From positions 15,001 to 79,000 of the forward strand of contig JAKOVQ010000025.1 of assembly GCA_029781975.1 (NCBI GenBank): a stretch of 64,000 bases of DNA, written 5' to 3'. The stretch is from Acidobacteriota bacterium (GTDB taxonomy: Bacteria > Acidobacteriota > Thermoanaerobaculia > UBA5066). Shown piece after piece: positions 11,609 to 21,014 of the stretch (the first letter of the stretch is position 1; each line of letters starts with the position of its first letter). The position numbers were made by a program, and so were the translations under genes. The notes under the pieces are model-generated. The model saw only the letters and a program-made list of their open reading frames with translations, was not told the origin of the DNA and did not search any database.

Positions 11609-11829
11609 GGCTGCCTCCGTGAAGGGCTATCGTAAACGACGGCGCCGGTCCGCCGCCGCCGGGGCTGTTACGCAAGGTGACACCTCGATCTCGGGGCAGT
11701 CGAGGGGTCGACGGACACGTCTCCTCCAACACGCTCCTGGGGAGGGGGTTGCGGCGACGAGGCTCGCCGGGCGTCGCTCTTGCAATGCTCGCCGACAGAG
11801 CCTGCCGTGCACGCTCGGGGAGGGACGAG
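11609..11829. other. Intergenic region between divergent pilT operon and minor-pilin operon
   Basis: 221 bp with no credible gene. It must hold the start signals of both the minus-strand ATPase pair and the plus-strand pilin genes. A sigma-54-like site is seen for the pilin side. On the other side, a GG/GC pair with 9-nt spacing (11672-11684, minus) is one base short of a proper sigma-54 promoter. Confidence 0.7.
11769..11785 (+). promoter_or_regulatory. Candidate sigma-54 (RpoN) promoter for the minor-pilin operon
   Basis: GGGC at 11769-11772 and TTGCA at 11780-11784 place the invariant GG (11770-11771) and GC (11782-11783) exactly 10 nt apart, as RpoN requires. The -12 box is perfect and the -24 box is partial. 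The predicted start is about 35 nt before the pilin ATG. The window also encodes an NtrC-type activator at the end of this operon, consistent with PilR/RpoN control. No enhancer site was identified. Confidence 0.45.
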
Positions 11830-12513
11830 ATGGTCGAAAGGACTCAAGGGCCGCCGGCGAGAACGCGCCGGATCCGGAGGGCCCGGGGCTTCAGCCTCCT
11901 GGAGATCCTGGTCGTCATCGCGATCCTGGGGATCGCCCTCATGCTCGGCCTGGCCGGGGTCTCCTCGACCCTCAAGCGCCAGCGCCTCGCCTCGGCCGCG
12001 GACGACCTCCGGACCATCGCGCAGCGAGCCCTGACGGAGATGCAGAACCGGAACGTCGCGACGTACCTGGTCTTCGGCAAGTACGTCACGGACGTCGGAA
12101 CCGACGTGGCCGTCGCCCTCGACACGAACAACAACGGAAGGATCGAGATCGACAAGAACGGGGACGGCCTCTTCGACGACGCCAACAACGACGACACGGT
12201 CCTCTGGCGCGTCCGGCTCCAGCCGGAGATCGCCCTCTCGACGACGGCGGTCAACGCCCAGTCGTTCAACGCGCAATGGGCGAAGCCCGCGTCCGGATCG
12301 AACTCGGCCGTCCTCCTGTGCGACTTCCTCGGCCGGACGATGCGGCCGGACGTCTCCGGAGCGCCGCCGCTCGCGGCGCCGACGCAGGTCACGGCCGTGG
12401 CGACCGTCCAGATGACACACCGCGACATGATCTCGGGGGCCCTTACCCCCCTGACCGTCTACACGCTCAGCATCAACCCGCTCTGGGCCGCCACCGTCCA
12501 GAGGACCCCCTGA
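11830..12513 (+). CDS. GspH/FimT-like type IV minor pilin with Ca-binding-like loops
   Basis: A 227-residue prepilin. The leader ends at G20, followed by FSLLEILVVIAILGIAL, the classic type III signal with Glu at mature position 5. The ATG is preceded by a good GGGGAGGGACG ribosome site, which fixes the start. Residues 98-119 contain two overlapping Asp/Asn-rich loops (DTNNNGRIEID and DKNGDGLFDD) that follow the DxNxNGxI / DxDxDG pattern of EF-hand and thrombospondin-3 calcium loops. It is the first gene of the minor-pilin run and probably part of the pilus-tip priming complex with the PilY1 protein downstream. Confidence 0.85.
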   Translation: MVERTQGPPARTRRIRRARGFSLLEILVVIAILGIALMLGLAGVSSTLKRQRLASAADDLRTIAQRALTEMQNRNVATYLVFGKYVTDVGTDVAVALDTNNNGRIEIDKNGDGLFDDANNDDTVLWRVRLQPEIALSTTAVNAQSFNAQWAKPASGSNSAVLLCDFLGRTMRPDVSGAPPLAAPTQVTAVATVQMTHRDMISGALTPLTVYTLSINPLWAATVQRTP

Positions 12514-12535
12514 GGCGGAAGGGAGGAGAGTGGCC

Positions 12536-13075
12536 TTGAGACGATTCCGAACCGGCCGGGGACCCCTGGAGAGGGGGAGCACCCTCATCGAGGTCCTGAT
12601 CGCGATGGCGATCCTCGCCCTCCTGATGGTGGGGGTCCTCCAGCTCTTCTCCGTCGCCCTCGTCACCGACGTCGGCTCCGCGGCCAGGACCGACATGACG
12701 ATGAAGGCGCAGCAGACGGCCGAGAACCTGCGCTACCTGCACTTCCTCCGCTCCCGGTCGACTCCGCTCCCGGCCGGCACCGGGATTCCGGCGACCATCA
12801 CGGACGGCGCCCAGGTGAACCTCCCGTGGGATGGAACGGAGGCGGGCGAGCCGAGCTGGGCCTACTGGGGCCCCGCGGGGGCGAACGTCATGGAGCGCGC
12901 GAAGGGGCCGTACCGGGTTTCGTACCAGTACGCGGCCTCGACGACGCCGAACTACTGGATGGTCACCGTCACGGTCCAGTCGGCCCAGTCCGGCGGGGCG
13001 TCCCCGACGACGAGCTATCTCGGCTCGCAGGCGCAGGCCAAGAGGGTGGATTATGTCTTCCAGGTTCACAACTAG
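12536..13075 (+). CDS. PilV-like type IV minor pilin
   Basis: A pilin of 179 residues. The leader ends at G14, followed by STLIEVLIAMAILALLMVGVL with Glu at mature position 5. The start is a choice between GTG at 12530 and TTG at 12536. The AGGAG at 12524-12528 is 7 nt from the TTG but only 1 nt from the GTG, so the TTG is preferred. The C-terminal part (PAGTGIPATITDGAQVNLPW and SYQYAASTTPNYWMVTVTV) looks like a beta-rich pilin head. The next gene starts inside this one (23-nt overlap in another frame), indicating translational coupling. Confidence 0.8.
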   Translation: MRRFRTGRGPLERGSTLIEVLIAMAILALLMVGVLQLFSVALVTDVGSAARTDMTMKAQQTAENLRYLHFLRSRSTPLPAGTGIPATITDGAQVNLPWDGTEAGEPSWAYWGPAGANVMERAKGPYRVSYQYAASTTPNYWMVTVTVQSAQSGGASPTTSYLGSQAQAKRVDYVFQVHN

Positions 13076-14360
13076 ACGCCGCGGTCAGCGGGGGTTCTCC
13101 CTCGTCGAGATGGTCGTCTCGCTCCTGATCCTCGTCCTCGTGATGATCGTGGCGCTGTCGCTCCTCTTCGCGATGAAGTCGTTCGCGGAGCGGCAGCAGG
13201 TGAAGACCGCCCCGCGGCAGACGTCCCGCCGGGCAGCCGACTACCTCAGCTACTTCATCGCGGGAGCGACGGACCTGAACGACGCGGCGACCCCCCGGAG
13301 CCCGAACGCCATCGTCACGTGGTACTCCAAGCCGGGTCCCGGCGGGGCGCCCGTCCTCAAGCAGGCCTCCTACAACGACCTCACGCCGGCGCAGAGCGCC
13401 CTGGGCGAGGTCGGGACCGACATCATCACGGTGGCGGTCCCGTCGGGCACCGCCATAGGCCAGTTCGCCAGCTGGCCCGGCGTCGGCAACACGGGGACGG
13501 CCACGATCGACTACCTCGACGGCTGCCCGGACAACGCGACGCTCCAGGCGAACTTCGAGCAGCTGACCGGCGCGCACGTGAACGGGTCGGGGAAGAAGGT
13601 CAGCGAGCTCATGACCGTGGTCGACGCGAACGGCGCCTGGAGCTACTACCGGATCACGAACTACCTCGGCTACACCTGCGGCAGCCTCGACCCCGGGACG
13701 GGAGAGCCGAATCCCGTCCAGGTCTCCTCCGACCCCGCGGGCAACGGGGAGGTCGTCGTGAATCCGCCGGGAGGCCCCGGCGCCCTCGCGGCGCCGGTGA
13801 CCCTGATCGCGGGGATGCGCTTCTACTCGTTCCGCGTCCGCCGGGCGGCGGACGACACCCTGAGCCTCGAGCAGAAGCAGGGGCTCTTCGACCCCGACAC
13901 CGACAACCCGGGCAACGCGTTCGTGCCGATCCTGCCGGACGTCGAGGACTTCCAGGTCGCCTACCTCTACTCGACGCCGCCGGCCGGGGGCGGCACGGTC
14001 TTCAACACGATCGACCCGGCGACCGGGAACGTCGTGCTGGTCGACGACTCGGCGTTCGGAACGAACGTCCACGTCCCCCCGCAGGGGAGCGCCCTCCCGT
14101 GGGACGTCACGAACGTCGCCGGGCTGAGGTTCTCGATCACCTCCCGGTCCGCGGCGCTCCGCTTCACGACGTCGCGGATCTCGGTCCGGCGGAAGACGGC
14201 GACCGAGACGAACGTCCGCCCGGCCTCCGAGGACCGCCCCGCCGGCAACCCCGACGACTACGAGAAGCCGGGGGCCACGACGGGAGCGCGGGTCGGCGAC
14301 TTCGACCACTTCCGGATCACCTCGACGCTCGCCCTGAGGAACAGGATGCTGGGGAACTGA
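13053..14360 (+). CDS. PilW-like type IV minor pilin
   Basis: A 435-residue prepilin. A leader of 14 residues ends in RRRGQRG, followed by FSLVEMVVSLLILVLVMIVALSLLFAM with Glu at mature position 5. The mature protein is much larger than a major pilin and matches the PilW/GspJ class of large minor pilins. Most of the remainder is Gly/Pro/Asn-rich beta-type sequence. The ATG overlaps the end of the previous pilin; AGGGTGGA lies just upstream. It is likely part of the tip complex with the neighbouring PilV-, PilX- and PilY1-like proteins. Confidence 0.82.
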   Translation: MSSRFTTRRRGQRGFSLVEMVVSLLILVLVMIVALSLLFAMKSFAERQQVKTAPRQTSRRAADYLSYFIAGATDLNDAATPRSPNAIVTWYSKPGPGGAPVLKQASYNDLTPAQSALGEVGTDIITVAVPSGTAIGQFASWPGVGNTGTATIDYLDGCPDNATLQANFEQLTGAHVNGSGKKVSELMTVVDANGAWSYYRITNYLGYTCGSLDPGTGEPNPVQVSSDPAGNGEVVVNPPGGPGALAAPVTLIAGMRFYSFRVRRAADDTLSLEQKQGLFDPDTDNPGNAFVPILPDVEDFQVAYLYSTPPAGGGTVFNTIDPATGNVVLVDDSAFGTNVHVPPQGSALPWDVTNVAGLRFSITSRSAALRFTTSRISVRRKTATETNVRPASEDRPAGNPDDYEKPGATTGARVGDFDHFRITSTLALRNRMLGN

Positions 14361-14364
14361 AGCC

Positions 14365-15018
14365 ATGAAGACGTCTCGAACCGCCCTCCTCCGTGGCCCC
14401 GGGCACCGTCGGGGAAGCGCTCTCATCATCGTCCTCCTCGTCGTCCTGGTCCTCACGATCGTCGGCATCGGCGTGGCCTTCTTCAGCTCCACGGAAGACA
14501 GGACGTCGGGCAACGCGAAGATGAGCCGAGTCGGCTTCTACGCCGCCGAGGCCGGCCTCCGCCTCGGCGAGTCGGTCGTCACCGGCTTCGCCCAGGGGAA
14601 CAACGGCTCGGTCGGGATGCTCCTGAACGGGACGCCGGCGAACACCTACCTGCCACCGGGGGGCGGGCGCCCCGCGTACATCCTGGTCCTCAACGGCGTC
14701 ACCTACAAGGACGTCGTCCTCACCCAGACGCTCGGCGACGCGAACCAGCGGCCGATGTACTCGCTCTACGTGAGGAACAACCAGGAAGACGTCGCCGGCG
14801 GGGACAACGGCGACACCGACTTCAAGATCAACCTGATCGCGGTCGGCCAGATGGTCCTCGTCGACTCGGGCGGGAACCCCGTCCGCGACGCGAACGGACA
14901 GCCGACCGTCGGCATCACGAAGGTCCTCGAGGAGCAGCTCGACGCGAACCCCTCGGGCTCGGCGGCCGCGACCCAGAAGGGCGCCAACGCCGGAGGCACC
15001 GGAGGAGGCGCGAAGTGA
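14365..15018 (+). CDS. pilX: PilX-like minor pilin
   Basis: A 217-residue protein with the PilX N-terminal pattern: basic leader ending at G17, then SALIIVLLVVLVLTIVGIGVAFFSS and the conserved YAAEAGL segment. As in the PilX/GspK class, mature position 5 is not Glu (it is Ile). It starts 4 bp after the PilW-like gene. The C-terminal 25 residues are Gly/Ala/Asn-rich and probably disordered. The pilX-pilY1 order matches known type IV pilus clusters. Confidence 0.8.
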   Translation: MKTSRTALLRGPGHRRGSALIIVLLVVLVLTIVGIGVAFFSSTEDRTSGNAKMSRVGFYAAEAGLRLGESVVTGFAQGNNGSVGMLLNGTPANTYLPPGGGRPAYILVLNGVTYKDVVLTQTLGDANQRPMYSLYVRNNQEDVAGGDNGDTDFKINLIAVGQMVLVDSGGNPVRDANGQPTVGITKVLEEQLDANPSGSAAATQKGANAGGTGGGAK

Positions 15019-15059
15019 GACACCCCAACGACACGGCACGTGCCGAGGAGAGAACGACG

Positions 15060-18000
15060 ATGCGAACCCCCACCAGGCACCTCCTTCCCTTCGCGGGGGC
15101 CGCCCTCGGCCTCCTCGTCGCGGCCGTCGCCCCCCGGGCCGCCGCCCAGCCGTACACCGAGGGGTACGACCCGCTCCGGCAGATCACCGCCCAGATCCAG
15201 AAGGCGAACCTCCTGATCGTCGAGGACGTGACGGGGTCGTTCGCCTGGTGGCCGTCGTCGAACAGCACGCCGACCAGGAGCGAGAACTCGTTCGGGTACC
15301 TCGTCTGGGGGGGCGCGAGCGGCGGGAGCTGCGACAAGGATCACCCCAGCCTCTGCCGCACGTGGGACTACAAGCTGACGTTCGAGGCGCCGTCGCGGAT
15401 GGCGACCGTCAAGAACGTCCTCGGCAACTCCGTCGCCCTCGTGACCAACTACGCTCCGCCAGCCGTCTCCGGGCGTTGGTCCCGAACCGCGACGAGCGGG
15501 TCGGTGGACACGAAGATCACCTGGACGTTCCGGTACGATTACGGCAGCGGCAACACGGGGACCGCGCCGGGAGTCCCGTTCACGCCGTACGAGACGATCA
15601 CCGTCCCCGGGACGAACCCGGCCTTCACGGTCACGAACTTCCCGATCGTGAGGGACGGCGCCTGCACGGTCGGGACGTGCTCGTACAGCCCGCCGAAGGA
15701 CATCGTCGCCCTCAACGCGTCCCGCGTGAACTGGGGCCTCATGACGTACTCGACGGACCTGATCACGACCCGGGTCGCGATCGACACGACCGACGCGAAC
15801 AAGGACCTCCAGAAGCTCGTCGAGTACTTCGTTCCCAAGGGGGCCCAGGGAGCCGTCACCGGGGTCTCCGGGCTCTCCGCTTCCGGCAGCACGAACACCC
15901 GCACGGTGCTGAACAACCAGAATGCCCAGAAGGTGATCCTCGACGCGGCCAGGGCGGACCCGAAGGTCATCAATAATTGCAACCGCCCGTACGGCGTCAT
16001 CCTCGTCACGGACGGCCTCTCGAACTCGGCGAACCCGAAAGGCGGGAACTGGATCTCCCCCTGCACCAACATGCCCTGCGACGGCGGGTCCTCCGGCTAC
16101 GACTGTCCCTCGAGCTGGACCCTGTTCGCGGCCGACGGAGCAAACACGCTCTACACGGGCACGATCTCGAACGGCGTGAAGATCCCGGTCCGGACCTGGA
16201 CCATCGGCGTCAGCTCGGCGGTCGGCCCTTGCGAGCTCGACTTCATCGCCTACATGGGCCGCACCGACGCGAACGCCCCGGACGGGAACGCGGGGTTCTC
16301 CCCGTACGACCCGGACAAGCCCGGCCCACCCCCGGTCAAGGGGAACAACCCCTACATCCCCGATCCGAACGCGACCGATCCGACCACGAACTACGACGGT
16401 CCGACCGGGCAGGAGAAGTTCTACAAGAACACCTCGCTTCCCTACGACCCCGACAACAAGACGTACACCCACGGTCACAACGCCTTCTTCGCCACCACGG
16501 CCGACACGATCGCCGACGCCATCGCCGCGATCGTGAACGCGACGGCGACCGGCGACTACGCGACGAACGCGCCGGTCTCCGGCAGCGCGGCGGCCCTCGC
16601 CAACCTCGTATTCGTCCCCGCCACGGGCTTCCCGTCCTGGCAGGGGCACTTCTACGCGTTCGACACGAGCCTCGACCCGACGGACGGGAACTACCTGAAC
16701 TGGGAGGCGGGCGACGTCCTCAAGAAGGAGACCGACACGGCCGATCGGAAGATCTACACGTGGGACCCGGCGAACGGGAACGCCCTCGTCGAGGTGACGG
16801 TGGCGAACCTCGCCAAGCTCCAGGCGCTGGCCGGGACGACGGCCTTCGACGCGAGCGTCGTCGACTTCGTCCGCGGGAACGACGGGAGCGGGTCGAAGAG
16901 GTCCTGGCTCCTGGGGCCGATGATCAACTCCTCGCCCGCCCTCGTCGCGTCGCCCCAGCCCTGGACGCAGCAGACGGTCACCGACCACAAGGCCTTCCAG
17001 CAGACCTACAAGGGCCGGCCGGCGCTCATCTGGGTCGGATCGAACGACGGGATGCTGCACGCGTTCCGCGCCGCTCCCAAGACTCCGAAGAACGACGAGC
17101 CCCTGGCCGGACACGAGTTCATCGCGCTGATTCCCCCGAGCGTCCTGAACATCCAGGTGACGCTCTTCGACAACTACAAGAAGGACGCCAAGTACCCCTC
17201 CGGGCAGCCCCGCGACAATGCCGACCACATCTACGGCGTCGCGAACTCGCTCCGCTTCGGCGACGTCTACGACCCGACCACGAAGGACTACCGGACGATC
17301 GGCTTCCTCACCCTGGGGATGGGCGGCTCCGAGCTCTACGCCATCGACATCACGAACGTCCCGCCCCCCAACGCGAGCCCCTATCCCTCGGACCCCGTCA
17401 AGGTCCTCTGGTCCAAGAGCAGCGGCGCGAGCACCCTCACCCAGCTCCCCTCCCTCGGCGAGAGCTGGTCGGTCCCGGCCGTCGCCCCGGTCTCGAGCAC
17501 GGAGTGGCGGCTCGTCATGGGAAGCGGCCAGATCCGGTCGAATACCGCGGCGTCACAGGGCACGGGAGTCGGGTTCGTCACGCCGAGGGCCTACGTCCTC
17601 GACCCGAACGACGGGAGCTTCGAGTCGAGCAGCGCGCTGACGAAGCTCTCCAGCCCGGCCCCGCTCGTCGGGGACCAGGCGTTCGCCGACAGCGTCTTCT
17701 TCGACCCGAAGGCGGGGACGTACCAGGAGGACAACGTCGCCTCGCTCGGCCTGCAGGCCGACCTGAACGGGCGGATCTGGTACATCTACGACAGCACGGC
17801 GGGGACCAAGACGTTCGACCAGGCGAAGGTCGGCATCGACGTCTCGACCGACGTCCTCCCCTCGCAGCCCCAGCCGCTCTACTACCCGCCCGCCGCGAGC
17901 GGCTACGGGGTGACCGGCACGGGCTGCGTGGCCTACGCGTTCGGGAGCGGGACGCTCTACGAGACGAGCGACAAGGTGACGGGACCGCAGATCGGCACGA

Positions 18001-18515
18001 ACCCGAACTTCGTCCCCCGCATCTACATCGCGTTGAACCAGAAGGGAACCGCCACGACCAAGATCCCGGCCGGGAACATCACGGCCCACGACCTGAACGC
18101 CACCTTCACGTGGACGGACCCGACGACCAAGCAACCGGTCAGCATCACGCTCGGCAAGCACACGCAGATGACGGCGCCGCCGTTCATCCTCGCCTCGACG
18201 GACCCAGCGAACACGCCGAACACGGCGCTCTTCCTCGTCTACGACCCCGACCTCGGATGCCACGGCAACTCGTACGTCATCGTGGTCGACTTCGATGGCG
18301 ACGCGGGCTGCAAGCCCGCGAACGTGAAGTACACCGTCTACAGCGCAGGCGAAGGGGCCGCGAGCGGCTTCACGATCGCGGGGAAGAAGGTCCTCGTCGC
18401 CAAGAGCGGCATCGGCGAAGGCCAGCGGGCCGGCCTCTACGAGCCGCCGAACATCTCGGCGGCCATCGGCAAGAACCCGCTGCCGAAGGTCAAGTGGTGG
18501 AAGGAGCTCAAGTAG
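15060..18515 (+). CDS. pilY1: PilY1-like pilus-tip adhesin / assembly factor
   Basis: An 1151-residue exported protein. The ATG at 15060 is preceded by a GAGGAG site and gives a clean signal peptide ending in RAAAQ. An upstream in-frame GTG (15015) would add 15 polar residues and is less likely. The N-terminal half contains a von Willebrand A-like part (ILVTDGLSNSANPK). The C-terminal half is the PilY1 beta-propeller (LIWVGSNDGMLHAFRA, then YGVANSLRFGDV and GMGGSELYAIDITN). PilY1 proteins sit at the pilus tip, promote pilus extension and take part in adhesion and surface sensing. A clear Ca-binding loop like that of Pseudomonas PilY1 was not recognised. It ends the minor-pilin operon; a terminator follows. 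Confidence 0.88.
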   Translation: MRTPTRHLLPFAGAALGLLVAAVAPRAAAQPYTEGYDPLRQITAQIQKANLLIVEDVTGSFAWWPSSNSTPTRSENSFGYLVWGGASGGSCDKDHPSLCRTWDYKLTFEAPSRMATVKNVLGNSVALVTNYAPPAVSGRWSRTATSGSVDTKITWTFRYDYGSGNTGTAPGVPFTPYETITVPGTNPAFTVTNFPIVRDGACTVGTCSYSPPKDIVALNASRVNWGLMTYSTDLITTRVAIDTTDANKDLQKLVEYFVPKGAQGAVTGVSGLSASGSTNTRTVLNNQNAQKVILDAARADPKVINNCNRPYGVILVTDGLSNSANPKGGNWISPCTNMPCDGGSSGYDCPSSWTLFAADGANTLYTGTISNGVKIPVRTWTIGVSSAVGPCELDFIAYMGRTDANAPDGNAGFSPYDPDKPGPPPVKGNNPYIPDPNATDPTTNYDGPTGQEKFYKNTSLPYDPDNKTYTHGHNAFFATTADTIADAIAAIVNATATGDYATNAPVSGSAAALANLVFVPATGFPSWQGHFYAFDTSLDPTDGNYLNWEAGDVLKKETDTADRKIYTWDPANGNALVEVTVANLAKLQALAGTTAFDASVVDFVRGNDGSGSKRSWLLGPMINSSPALVASPQPWTQQTVTDHKAFQQTYKGRPALIWVGSNDGMLHAFRAAPKTPKNDEPLAGHEFIALIPPSVLNIQVTLFDNYKKDAKYPSGQPRDNADHIYGVANSLRFGDVYDPTTKDYRTIGFLTLGMGGSELYAIDITNVPPPNASPYPSDPVKVLWSKSSGASTLTQLPSLGESWSVPAVAPVSSTEWRLVMGSGQIRSNTAASQGTGVGFVTPRAYVLDPNDGSFESSSALTKLSSPAPLVGDQAFADSVFFDPKAGTYQEDNVASLGLQADLNGRIWYIYDSTAGTKTFDQAKVGIDVSTDVLPSQPQPLYYPPAASGYGVTGTGCVAYAFGSGTLYETSDKVTGPQIGTNPNFVPRIYIALNQKGTATTKIPAGNITAHDLNATFTWTDPTTKQPVSITLGKHTQMTAPPFILASTDPANTPNTALFLVYDPDLGCHGNSYVIVVDFDGDAGCKPANVKYTVYSAGEGAASGFTIAGKKVLVAKSGIGEGQRAGLYEPPNISAAIGKNPLPKVKWWKELK

Positions 18516-18548
18516 CGCGTCTGCGCATCTCATTCGGGTGAGCCTTTG

Positions 18549-18590
18549 GGGGGCGGGCCGGGTTTCGCCCGGCCCGCCCCCTTCCCCTTC
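18549..18590 (+). terminator. Rho-independent terminator after pilY1
   Basis: A perfect 14-bp stem (GGGGGCGGGCCGGG paired with its complement) with loop TTTCG, then TTCCCCTTCC. The T-tract is weak but the stem is very strong. It separates the minor-pilin operon from the next gene. Confidence 0.7.
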
Positions 18591-18689
18591 CGGGCGTTTG
18601 CGCGGCGCGGAAGGGGCGACCGGGGAAGGGGTTGGGGGCCCGGGAGACGGGTCCCGCCGGTGTATAGTTCTCTCCATTCGGAGGCGATC

Positions 18690-19628
18690 ATGCGACACGG
18701 ACTCGCCCGTCTGGTGCTCGCCGGGGTGGCGCTTTGGAGCTTCGGCCTCGCGGCCGAGGTCGTCATCCTGAAGGACGGCCGGACCTACTCGCTCGCCAGG
18801 CCGGTCACCGTCAAGGGGGGGCAGGCGATCCTGAACCTCTCGGACGGCCGGCTCCTCTCCGTCAGGACGTCGGAGATCGACGCTCAGAAGACGGCGGCGG
18901 CAAACGCGGCCACCCCCCCGAAGGCCGCCGCGCCGACCCCCGTCGCGACGCCGTCGGGCTCGATCGCCGACGCCGTGAAGGCCGCTCCGAAGCGGAAGGC
19001 CACGATCATCATCACCGACGCGGACGTCGCGAGCGGCCTCGCCCCCGGAGCGGACGCGGGGACCCCGCAGGAGGGGAAGGTCGAGGTGGTCGGGGTCACC
19101 TCGTCGAAGGGGGGAGGCGGCTACTCGGTCTCGGCCCAGGTGGTGAACTCGGGCGAGGGGGACGCGAAGGGGATCACGGTCGCCGTCGAGGCCGTCGGCG
19201 AGAAGAATGCGACCGTGGGGTCGACGTTCGCCACGCTCGCGAAGACGGACCTCGCCTCCGGCGAGAGGACGGCGCTCCAGGCGACGATCACCACGAACAA
19301 GAACGTCGTCAACTTCCGCTTCATCCCGAAGTGGAGGGTGGAGGTCCCGGTGAAGCCGGCCGCGACGGCCGAGCAGGAGGCAGCGGAGGCGAAGAGGAGG
19401 GAGAAGGGGACCGGGACGGCCTCGGAGACGGAGGCCCGCCCCGAGGCGACCCCGCCGCCGAAGGCCAGCGAGCAGCCGAAGGAGGCTCCGACCCCAGCCC
19501 CGCAGCCCGACATGGCGGCGCCCGTGGCAAACGCGCCCGTCGGCTCGCCCTCTACGCCGGGCGGGACGTACGTTCCCCGGCCCTCAGCCCCGTCGAGCCA
19601 GCCGAAGCTTCCGGATCAGCCGAAGTAG
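18690..19628 (+). CDS. Exported periplasmic protein of unknown function (FxLYD-like middle domain)
   Basis: A 312-residue protein with a signal peptide (MRHGLARLVLAGVALWSFGL). An N-terminal module (VVILKDGRTYSLARPVTVKGG to VRTSEIDAQKT) follows. A middle beta-rich domain (about residues 130-220) resembles FxLYD or CARDB-type folds (VVGVTSSKGGGGYSVSAQVV, GITVAVEAV, KTDLASGERTALQATI). The tail of about 90 residues is Pro/Ala/Glu-rich. GGAGG is 5 nt before the ATG. A TATAGT hexamer lies at 18663-18668. Its N-terminal module recurs in the exported protein at 60986-61750. Location next to pilY1 and the NtrC-type regulator hints at an envelope or pilus role, but no function is assigned. Confidence 0.65.
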   Translation: MRHGLARLVLAGVALWSFGLAAEVVILKDGRTYSLARPVTVKGGQAILNLSDGRLLSVRTSEIDAQKTAAANAATPPKAAAPTPVATPSGSIADAVKAAPKRKATIIITDADVASGLAPGADAGTPQEGKVEVVGVTSSKGGGGYSVSAQVVNSGEGDAKGITVAVEAVGEKNATVGSTFATLAKTDLASGERTALQATITTNKNVVNFRFIPKWRVEVPVKPAATAEQEAAEAKRREKGTGTASETEARPEATPPPKASEQPKEAPTPAPQPDMAAPVANAPVGSPSTPGGTYVPRPSAPSSQPKLPDQPK

Positions 19629-19652
19629 GGCCCGGGGAGCGAGCCCAGGGGG

Positions 19653-21014
19653 ATGCCCGCCGAGATCCTCCTCGTCGAGGACCGGGAGTCCCTCCGGGCG
19701 ATGCTGGCCGAGACCCTCGCGCGCGAGGGGTACCGCGTCGAGCCGGTCGCCTCGGGTGACGAGGCGGTCCGTCGGCTCGCAGAGGGACGGCGATACGCCC
19801 TGGTCCTGACCGACCTGAAGCTCCCCGGCGCGGACGGCCTCGCCGTCCTCGACGCCGCGCTCGCCTCCGACCCCGCCCTTCCGGTCGTCGTCCTGACGGG
19901 CTTCGGAACCGTGGAGACGGCGGTCGCGGCGATGAAGAAGGGGGCCGCGGACTTCCTGAGCAAGCCGGTCGACATCGACCTCCTGCTGCTCCTGGTGGCG
20001 CGGCACGTCTCGGCGCGCCGGGCCGCGGTCGCCCGCGCCCTCCTCGCGGAGGAGGCGGGGCTCTCGGGGATGCCCGCGATCCTCGGGAGCTCCCCGGCCC
20101 TCGCGGACGCGCTGGAGAGGATCCGGCGCGCGGCGGCGTCGGACGTGACCGTCCTCCTGACGGGGGAGTCGGGGACGGGGAAGGAGCTCTTCGCCCGGGC
20201 GGTCCACGCCCTCTCCGCGCGGGCGACCGGCCCGTTCGTCGCGGTGAACGTGGCGGCGCTCCCCGAGGGGCTCGTGGAGAACGAGCTCTTCGGCCACGAG
20301 CGCGGCGCCTACACCGGGGCGAGCGAGCGTCGCGCGGGGCGCTTCGAGCTGGCGGACGGAGGGACGCTCTTCCTCGACGAGATCGCGGAGCTCCCGCTCC
20401 CTGCGCAGGCCAAGCTCCTCCGGGCGGTCGAGGAGCGGACCTTCCTCCGCGTCGGGGGGACTACGCACGTGTCGGTCGACGTGAGGATCGTCGCGGCCAC
20501 GAACCGCGACCTCCTCGCCCGCGTGCGGGCCGGAGCGTTCCGCGAGGACCTCTACTACCGCCTCGACGTCTTCCCGGTCCGTCTCCCTCCGCTCCGGGCC
20601 CGCCGGGAGGACGTCCCGGCGCTCGCGTGCGAGTTCGCCCGCCGCGTCGCGCGCGAGAGGAAGGAGAAGGAGCCCGAGCTCTCGCCCGCGGCGCTCGCGA
20701 AGCTGCAGGCTCACGACTGGCCGGGAAACGTCCGCGAGCTCCGGAACGTGGTCGAGCGGGCGGTCCTCCTGGCCTCCGGCGGGACGATCCGGCCGGCGGA
20801 CCTCGTCCTCGGCGCCCCCGGCGACCCGCAGGCGGCGCTCCCCTCGCTCGAGGGGACCCTCGACGAGGCCGCCGAGAGGTGGCGCCGGGCGGGCGAGGCC
20901 GCGCGGATCCGGAAGGCCCTCGACGAGACCGGGGGAGACCGGTCCGCCGCGGCCGAGGCCCTGGGGGTCCCGCTCCGCCGGCTCTCCCAGCGGATGAAGG
21001 AGCTCGGGATCTAG
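19653..21014 (+). CDS. NtrC-family response regulator, PilR-like sigma-54 activator
   Basis: A 453-residue three-domain regulator. The receiver domain has acidic residues E9/D10, phospho-acceptor D54 (VLTDLKLPG) and Lys in SKPVD. The AAA+ domain has Walker A GESGTGKE, the sigma-54 contact loop GAYTGA, Walker B LFLDEIAE and the arginine-finger region. The C-terminus is a Fis-type helix-turn-helix ending at KELGI. It is downstream of the pilin operon; its probable sensor is the PilS/NtrB-like kinase at 6.2 kb, and a likely target is the sigma-54-type site at 11.77 kb. Its stop overlaps the convergent selA stop region by 4 bp. Confidence 0.9.
   Translation: MPAEILLVEDRESLRAMLAETLAREGYRVEPVASGDEAVRRLAEGRRYALVLTDLKLPGADGLAVLDAALASDPALPVVVLTGFGTVETAVAAMKKGAADFLSKPVDIDLLLLLVARHVSARRAAVARALLAEEAGLSGMPAILGSSPALADALERIRRAAASDVTVLLTGESGTGKELFARAVHALSARATGPFVAVNVAALPEGLVENELFGHERGAYTGASERRAGRFELADGGTLFLDEIAELPLPAQAKLLRAVEERTFLRVGGTTHVSVDVRIVAATNRDLLARVRAGAFREDLYYRLDVFPVRLPPLRARREDVPALACEFARRVARERKEKEPELSPAALAKLQAHDWPGNVRELRNVVERAVLLASGGTIRPADLVLGAPGDPQAALPSLEGTLDEAAERWRRAGEAARIRKALDETGGDRSAAAEALGVPLRRLSQRMKELGI

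Noticed and set aside
9497-11635. Plus-strand open frame opposite the HEAT-PilT gene
   Set aside because: It is a shadow of the minus-strand coding sequence; the real gene has complete PilT motifs.
11672-11684. Sigma-54-like GG/GC pair on the minus strand before the HEAT-PilT gene
   Set aside because: Spacing is 9 rather than 10 nt, which RpoN does not tolerate well.
15015-15017. GTG 15015 as the pilY1 start
   Set aside because: It would put 15 polar residues before the signal peptide; ATG 15060 has a GAGGAG site and a clean signal sequence.
15977-18541. Plus-strand open frame of about 850 codons inside pilY1
   Set aside because: It is the alternate frame of pilY1, Arg/His/Pro-rich and without any fold signature.
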